Below, one piece after another: positions 6,358-10,564 of a stretch of DNA of 10,564 bases; within the stretch, counting starts at the first letter, position 1, and each line of letters opens with the position of its first letter. Location: the NCBI GenBank assembly GCA_964425215.1, contig CAYRLW010000074.1, positions 1 through 10,564 on the forward strand, given 5' to 3'. The notes beneath the pieces are model-generated. The model ran no database searches, had not been told where the DNA came from, and saw nothing but the letters and a program-made list of their open reading frames with translations. The position numbers and the translations under genes were made by a program. This DNA is from CAYRLW01 sp964425215 (lineage in GTDB: Bacteria; Spirochaetota; Spirochaetia; Treponematales; Breznakiellaceae).

Positions 6358-6756
6358 ATGGAAGACCAAATTACAAAACCCTACAGCATAGAAATAGCCG
6401 ATGACGAGGGGATCATACTTCTATGGCTGTCCCGTACCGTTGCGCGGCTTTGCGACCGGGTAATTACGGCGACCGACGGCGACCAGGCGGTTCAATTGTA
6501 TCGGATCCACACGCCCCCCATAGTTCTGTTGGATATTTCCATGCCCCGCAAAGACGGCTTGGAAGCGGCCCGGGAGATCCGATCCCTAGCACAAAAAGAA
6601 GGAGCCTTTGTCTACCTTATCGCTTTGACCGCGAACCCTATCACCGAGGAGATCCGGGATACCTTTGACGCTTTTCTAGGTAAACCCGTCAAAACGGAGG
6701 CCCTGGTAAGCCTTCTAACCCACGTGGGGGAATCCATTCCAGCCTCGTCGGTTTAG
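6358..6756 (+). CDS. Stand-alone CheY-like response regulator receiver
   Basis: The 132-residue protein is a single receiver domain with no output domain, acting through protein contacts when phosphorylated. Visible active-site residues are Asp15/Asp16 in IADDEG, phospho-acceptor Asp59 in IVLLDISMPRKDG, Thr91 in LIALTAN and Lys109 in FLGKP. The length is typical for CheY or Spo0F-like proteins. It could be a motor-binding CheY, a phosphate sink or a phosphorelay intermediate; the sequence alone does not decide, though the DAFLGKP form is common in receivers of kinase-linked relays. The ATG at 6358 has no recognisable Shine-Dalgarno sequence and no alternative ATG or GTG lies just upstream. 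It is divergent from the REC-kinase gene, its most likely partner, and convergent with the OmpR-type gene. Confidence 0.87.
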   Translation: MEDQITKPYSIEIADDEGIILLWLSRTVARLCDRVITATDGDQAVQLYRIHTPPIVLLDISMPRKDGLEAAREIRSLAQKEGAFVYLIALTANPITEEIRDTFDAFLGKPVKTEALVSLLTHVGESIPASSV

Positions 6757-6778
6757 GATGTCCGTTTTGCGGTTCTTA

Positions 6779-6804
6779 GCGGTCCCCCAAACTCCGCGGA
6801 CCGC
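6779..6804. terminator. GC-rich hairpin between the CheY-like and OmpR-type genes
   Basis: GCGGTCC (6779-6785) and GGACCGC (6798-6804) form a perfect 7-bp stem with a 12-nt loop, 22 nt past the CheY-like stop and 20 nt past the stop of the convergent regulator gene (6825). No T-tract follows on either strand. A bidirectional terminator role is plausible from position only. Confidence 0.35.
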
Positions 6805-6836
6805 CGATACGAGCCCCCAAACTCCTAGGTCCGGCG
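6784..6836. repeat. Imperfect 30-bp-period direct repeat at the regulator gene 3' end
   Basis: CCCCCAAACTCC occurs exactly at 6784-6795 and 6814-6825. The similarity continues for about 11 bases, giving 19 of 23 matches between copies 30 bp apart. The second copy contains the stop codon and last codons of the OmpR-type gene on the minus strand, so the first copy looks like a decayed duplication of the gene end. The hairpin at 6779-6804 overlaps the first copy. Confidence 0.6.
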
Positions 6837-7532
6837 TAAACGGTATCCGAAGCCGGGAACGGACTCTATAGGACTGTCTCCTCCCTGGGAAGCTAGACGC
6901 TTTTTAAGCCGGTATACCAAAACGGCCACGGAATTTTCTCCTACCAAAGCGTTGGGATTCCACACCCGGTGGATGATCATATCGTGGGTTAGGATCCGTT
7001 CGGGGTTTTCTAAAAAATAGCGCCAAAGTCGACCTTCCAGAGGGGGAAGGGGGATTTTTTGGCCGTCGATGAGAGCGGCGGCGTCCTGGGAAGACCAACC
7101 CATATCCCCATAGAAGGGCGGATCCCCGGGGGTGGCAGACTCTGGAGTCTGGGTTTTTTGGGCGTTATAGAGACGGTGACGCCGGTGCAGGGCCTTGATC
7201 CGTTCAAGCAATTCCTCGGTGACAAAGGGCTTGCTTATATAGTCGTCCCCCCCGGCATCTAGTCCCATAACTTTGTCCTCCGGTGCCCCCCGGGCGCTGA
7301 CAAAGAGGATGGGCGTGGTAATACCCTTTTCGCGGAACCGTTGCACCAGGTCAGTCCCCGGCTGGTCCGGCAGGCCCACGTCGCAGACGATTACGTCCGG
7401 CCCCTTATCCCGCAGGAGAATTCGGCCTTCCTCGGCGTTACTGGCGTAGTACACCTGCCAATCGGTGGCTTTAAAGATAGCCCGGTAGGTTTGGCGCATC
7501 AGGGCTTCGTCGTCGATCACCAGGACCCGCAT
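6825..7532 (-). CDS. OmpR/PhoB-family response regulator (REC + winged helix)
   Basis: This 235-residue protein is a DNA-binding transcription regulator of standard family length. The receiver (1-120) has Asp7/Asp8, phospho-acceptor Asp51 in VIVCDVGLPD, Ser79 in LFVSA and Lys101 in ISKPF. After a linker rich in Pro, Thr and Gln (about 123-148), the C-terminal winged helix has a short leading beta sheet (ALIDGQKIPLPPLEGRL), a recognition-helix region, ENSVAVLVYRLKKRL (200-214), and the wing ESVPGFGYRLRR. The ATG at 7530-7532 begins 2 nt after the HD-GYP stop, so the two genes are almost certainly co-transcribed and probably translationally coupled. The nearest ribosome-site candidate (GAGG) is about 13 nt upstream, inside the preceding gene. 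The operon's hybrid kinase is the natural phosphodonor. Target genes cannot be read from the sequence. Confidence 0.94.
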   Translation of the reverse strand: MRVLVIDDEALMRQTYRAIFKATDWQVYYASNAEEGRILLRDKGPDVIVCDVGLPDQPGTDLVQRFREKGITTPILFVSARGAPEDKVMGLDAGGDDYISKPFVTEELLERIKALHRRHRLYNAQKTQTPESATPGDPPFYGDMGWSSQDAAALIDGQKIPLPPLEGRLWRYFLENPERILTHDMIIHRVWNPNALVGENSVAVLVYRLKKRLASQGGDSPIESVPGFGYRLRRT

Positions 7533-7534
7533 TG

Positions 7535-8440
7535 TTATTCGGTAGCCTCTTTGTAGGTTTCCATAATGGCGGCGAATTCTTCCTTGGTTTTTAAAAAGAT
7601 GTCGATCAGTTCGGGATCAAAATGGATACCCTTATTTTCGGCGATAATCGTCTCCGCTTTTTCCTGAGAAAAGGGGGGCTTATAGGTCCGCCGGGACCGC
7701 AGGGCGTCGTACACGTCCGCCAGAGCGACTACCCGGGCTTCTACGGGGATAGCATTTCCCAGTAAACGGTTAGGGTACCCCGAACCGTCCCATTTTTCGT
7801 GGTGGGCCAGGACGATGTTTTTAGCCACCGTCGGGATGGTTTCTTTATCAAGGATCTGATGACCGATAATCGGATGCTGTTGAATAACCTTAAATTCTTC
7901 CGGGGTCAGCTTGTCCGGTTTCCGCAGTATAGAGTCCGGGATGCCAATTTTTCCGATATCGTGGAGGGACGCGTATCGTCCAATTTCCCGTTTGGTCCGT
8001 TCGGGAAGGTCCAAGTGCTTGGCCAGGTGCTTAGAAAATTCTGTTACCCGGCGGATATGCAGGCCCGTCTCGTCGTCCCGGTAAAAGTTTGCGTTTTCCA
8101 ACACCTCCACCAGGGTCAGGGTGATCGTCTCTATTTCCAGGACTTGTTCTTTGACCCGTTCCTCCAGCTGGTCCCGGTAATATTTAAGCTCCAACTGGCT
8201 AAAAACACGGGCTACCACTTCCCGGGGGTTAAAGGGCTTGGAAATATAGTCCGCCCCCCCGGCGTCAAAGCCCTTTACCTTGGAATCCGTATCGTCCAGG
8301 GCGCTGATAAAGATNNNNNNNNNNNNNNNNNNNNNNNNNNNNNNNNNNNNNNNNNNNNNNNNNNNNNNNNNNNNNNNNNNNNNNNNNNNNNNNNNNNNNN
8401 NNNNNNNNNNNNNNCGGTTTGTCCTATTCCACTGTGCCAT
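7535..8440 (-). CDS. REC-HD-GYP cyclic-di-GMP phosphodiesterase (interrupted by assembly gap)
   Basis: This response regulator would hydrolyse the second messenger c-di-GMP when its receiver is phosphorylated, as in RpfG-type proteins. The directly read part (7535-8314, 259 residues) starts inside the receiver at IFISALDD. It includes the KPFNPRE loop Lys, a coiled linker, and an HD-GYP domain with all expected metal and substrate motifs: HIRRV, LHDIGKIGIPD, QHPIIGH, AHHEKWDGSGYP and ALADVYDALRSRRTYK. The receiver's first half, with its phospho-acceptor Asp, is lost in the gap; about 70 residues (over 200 bp) should be there, more than the 100 N shown. Beyond the gap, an ATG at 8438-8440 (MAQWNRTN) is a plausible N-terminus, 21 nt after the hybrid-kinase stop with AGAGG just before it. 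That join is inferred. The OmpR-type gene follows after 2 nt. Confidence 0.92.
   Translation of the reverse strand: MAQWNRTNXXXXXXXXXXXXXXXXXXXXXXXXXXXXXXXXXXIFISALDDTDSKVKGFDAGGADYISKPFNPREVVARVFSQLELKYYRDQLEERVKEQVLEIETITLTLVEVLENANFYRDDETGLHIRRVTEFSKHLAKHLDLPERTKREIGRYASLHDIGKIGIPDSILRKPDKLTPEEFKVIQQHPIIGHQILDKETIPTVAKNIVLAHHEKWDGSGYPNRLLGNAIPVEARVVALADVYDALRSRRTYKPPFSQEKAETIIAENKGIHFDPELIDIFLKTKEEFAAIMETYKEATE
8315..8414. other. Assembly gap (100 N) inside the HD-GYP gene
   Basis: Exactly 100 undetermined bases. It removes most of the receiver domain of the HD-GYP protein; the missing coding length expected from a normal receiver exceeds 200 bp, so the true gap is probably longer than drawn. 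Confidence 0.98.
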
Positions 8441-8461
8441 ACCTCTATCTTAGAACCGATC

Positions 8462-10564
8462 CTAGGTACCGTCAACGTACCCCAGAAGGGTTCCTAGACG
8501 GTCAAAGAGCTGGGAAAGGGCGGAGATATCCAAATTTTCAGCGGCGCTTCGCAGGGTCTGTCCGTAGGCAACCAGGGCAGACCAGTGCCGTTCCTGTCCT
8601 TCCGCCGTCAGATCCCGTCCCAGTTCCGCGATCCCATCCATGGCAAGGGTCACCCGGAGCATTTTAAAACGCTTCCCGTATTTTTCTTGCAGGGCTTCCC
8701 GGACCGTTTCGTCCACGGGGCCCCAGCCTTTTTCCTGGCCCCCGGCCTTTCCGACGATCAACGGGGTGGCTTCTTCGACGCAGGGACATTCCTCGTGGGG
8801 CAGATAGGGAGCCACAAGGGCCAGGAAATCGGAGCGGTGGAAGGGTTTTTTTAAAAAGCCCTGAATTTCCGGCAGGTTCATATACTGCTCCGGAGGAGTC
8901 GAAGCGGAGGCGATAATGATGGGGATGGACCGGCTTTTTTCCGAAGCTCGTATCCGGTGTATCAATTCGGTTCCCGACATTTTTGGCATCATCATATCGG
9001 TGACCACCACGTCTACGGTTTCCTGTTCCAATAGGGCCAAGGCTTCCAAGCCATTGTTCGCCGTTATTATCCTCACTTCCTGATCCCCCAGGAATTCCCG
9101 CAGTATGGTTCTGTTATAGGGTTCGTCCTCCACGATAAGCACCGAACCCCCGGTAAGGTGGATATCCATTTTAACAGCCGGAGCGTTGGTTCCGCCCTTC
9201 CTGGCGCTTTCGGCTTTAAGCTCCTGGGGATTGGTTTCCAGGGGGAGGATAAGCGTAAAGGTAGAGCCTTGGTTTTCTTCGCTTTCAACGGTTATGGTAC
9301 CCCCCATCAACCGGGCCAACTGCAGGGAAATGCTTAACCCCAGGCCCGTACCGCCGTAGTTTCGGGTCGTCTGGCCGTCGGCTTGCCGGAAGGCGTCAAA
9401 AATTACCGTCTGGTCTTGTTTGGAAATTCCTATGCCCGAATCGATTACGGCAAAGCGTAATTGGGGTGCCCCGGTATGACCATCCAATTCTTTGTAAATT
9501 GAAAGGCGGACAAAGCCATGATGGGTAAATTTGACGGCGTTTCCCAGGAGGTTCGTCAACACTTGGCGGACCCGGTTATCGTCCATCACCATCTTTTCTG
9601 GCACCCCCGCGGCAACTTGGATAGAAAATTCCAAGCCCTTGTTCTTCGCCATTTGGCTAAAAATAAGATCCAGGGTAGAAATAAAAGATGGCAGGTCGGT
9701 TTCCTGGGGCTTTATGGTCATCCGCCCCGCCTCTATTTTAGAGAGATCCAAAATATCGTTGATCAGAGCCAAGAGGGCCTTGCCGCTGGTCTGGATACCG
9801 GTTACGTAGGACCGGTATTTAGGGTCCGTAACACCGTCGTTTAAGAGTTCGCTAAACCCCAGGATAGCCGTCATGGGGGTCCTGATTTCGTGGCTCATAT
9901 TCGCCAAAAACTCGCTCTTTACCCGTTCCGCCCGTTGGGCCCGCAGGGTTTCCTCTTTTAATTCCATGGAATACCGGCGAATCGTAAGCATTTTGTTCCG
10001 TAGAAGAATGAAGGAGAGAATAAAAAAGAGGATGGAGACCACAATACCCAGGGTTGTCCGCTGATTGTTTCGGGCCAGGGTTTGGGCTAAACGCTCGGAC
10101 CGTTGTTCCCGGAGCCGGTCCACCGCGGAAAGTTTGGTTTCGTGGAGCCCGTACATCCGGTCAATCAGATTGTTCACTTCTTTCCCGGTTATGATGTCGT
10201 TATTCTCGCTCACCGGGGCGCCCTCTACTTCGTCGACCGGAACCGTGATGACCACGTCGTTCACCGAGTTTAAGGTTTTCCGGAGCTCCCAAAGGATGCT
10301 GAGAAATATTTCTTTAATATCCACGGCGACCCGGTCTAACACCCCTTTGGAAATTTCATCCCCCGTTATGTCCAAAAGATGAATGGATTTTTGATAATTC
10401 CCTTGATACGCGGTAAGGTCCTGGGCCCTTTGGGATCGGAGAAAACGGCGGGCGTCGCTGGCGGTTTTTATGACCTGTATAAAGGTTGTATCGATGGCCC
10501 GGGTGTCCTCGTACAGCTCGGAATTTTTACTTTCCAAAAGGATAAGATCCCGATTTTGCAGGAT
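8462..10564 (-). CDS. Membrane hybrid sensor histidine kinase (4-helix sensor-TM-HisKA-HATPase-REC-HPt-like), 5' end outside window
   Basis: The frame is open to the right edge; a TTG at 10535-10537 is the first near-start codon, but translation continues upstream as ILQNRDLIL, so the true start and a first membrane helix probably lie beyond the window. Numbering from the first visible codon, a mostly helical extracytoplasmic region (1-165, with ARRFLRSQRAQDLTAYQ) resembles CHASE3-like four-helix sensors. A TM helix is at about 170-189. HisKA has His225 (MSHEIRTPM). HATPase has Asn342, DSGIGIS (375-381) and GGTGLGL (404-410). The receiver (about 474-589) has EDE near 479-481, Asp523 (VVTDMMMP) and Lys573. 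A final segment of about 100 residues looks like an HPt-type helical bundle but lacks the HxLKG histidine. The stop is 21 nt before the presumed HD-GYP start, suggesting it heads that operon. Confidence 0.94.
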   Translation of the reverse strand: MLQNRDLILLESKNSELYEDTRAIDTTFIQVIKTASDARRFLRSQRAQDLTAYQGNYQKSIHLLDITGDEISKGVLDRVAVDIKEIFLSILWELRKTLNSVNDVVITVPVDEVEGAPVSENNDIITGKEVNNLIDRMYGLHETKLSAVDRLREQRSERLAQTLARNNQRTTLGIVVSILFFILSFILLRNKMLTIRRYSMELKEETLRAQRAERVKSEFLANMSHEIRTPMTAILGFSELLNDGVTDPKYRSYVTGIQTSGKALLALINDILDLSKIEAGRMTIKPQETDLPSFISTLDLIFSQMAKNKGLEFSIQVAAGVPEKMVMDDNRVRQVLTNLLGNAVKFTHHGFVRLSIYKELDGHTGAPQLRFAVIDSGIGISKQDQTVIFDAFRQADGQTTRNYGGTGLGLSISLQLARLMGGTITVESEENQGSTFTLILPLETNPQELKAESARKGGTNAPAVKMDIHLTGGSVLIVEDEPYNRTILREFLGDQEVRIITANNGLEALALLEQETVDVVVTDMMMPKMSGTELIHRIRASEKSRSIPIIIASASTPPEQYMNLPEIQGFLKKPFHRSDFLALVAPYLPHEECPCVEEATPLIVGKAGGQEKGWGPVDETVREALQEKYGKRFKMLRVTLAMDGIAELGRDLTAEGQERHWSALVAYGQTLRSAAENLDISALSQLFDRLGTLLGYVDGT

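Noticed and set aside
10535..10537. TTG as the start codon of the hybrid kinase
   Set aside because: The frame stays open upstream to the window edge with helix-like residues (ILQNRDLIL) continuous with the sensor domain, and a first membrane helix is still needed; the gene most likely starts outside the window.
1..10564. Mobile element, prophage, CRISPR array, tRNA or rRNA gene
   Set aside because: No transposase, integrase, terminal inverted repeats, spaced repeat array or RNA-gene core was seen on either strand; unknown content in the two gaps cannot be excluded.

Overview
The window is a bacterial chromosomal segment of three contigs joined by two runs of exactly 100 N (2809-2908 and 8315-8414). 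Such fixed-length runs are usually scaffold placeholders, so real gap lengths are unknown. Gene order across each gap is scaffold evidence, not read directly. The composition is moderately GC-rich. A spirochaete (Treponema-like, possibly host- or gut-associated) seems likeliest. The pointers are a dense set of chemotaxis and two-component genes, a ThrH-type phosphatase, and an Era P-loop reading GRPSAGKS. This taxonomic call is inference from remembered family patterns and is only moderately secure.

Region 1 (1-2808) is mostly housekeeping. It holds the tail of a + strand gene resembling a beta-carbonic anhydrase, a minus-strand TauE/SafE-like membrane permease, the + strand ribosome-assembly GTPase gene era, and minus-strand thrH (phosphoserine phosphatase / homoserine phosphotransferase). 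The stop codons of era and thrH overlap tail to tail.

Region 2 (2909-8314) begins the signalling part. A methyl-accepting chemotaxis protein with a nitrate/nitrite-sensing (NIT) ectodomain reads rightward. It converges on a soluble REC-histidine kinase, which is divergently paired with a stand-alone CheY-like receiver. An OmpR-type response regulator lies 2 nt downstream of a REC-HD-GYP cyclic-di-GMP phosphodiesterase, both on the minus strand.

Region 3 (8415-10564) holds a large membrane hybrid sensor kinase that runs off the right edge of the window. Its stop is about 20 nt before the probable start of the HD-GYP gene. The inferred operon order is therefore hybrid kinase, REC-HD-GYP, OmpR regulator.

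From 2967 to the end every gene is a signal-transduction protein. Five REC domains (one mostly lost in the gap), two histidine kinase cores, one chemoreceptor and one c-di-GMP hydrolase lie together. The simplest reading is a membrane signal relayed by the hybrid kinase to two outputs, c-di-GMP breakdown and transcription. The REC-kinase, CheY-like protein and NIT chemoreceptor form a possibly linked second module. No CheA, CheW, dedicated HPt protein, nitrate-metabolism gene, mobile element, CRISPR array or RNA gene was seen. A recurring feature is a GC-rich hairpin without a T-tract at each of the four convergent gene junctions.
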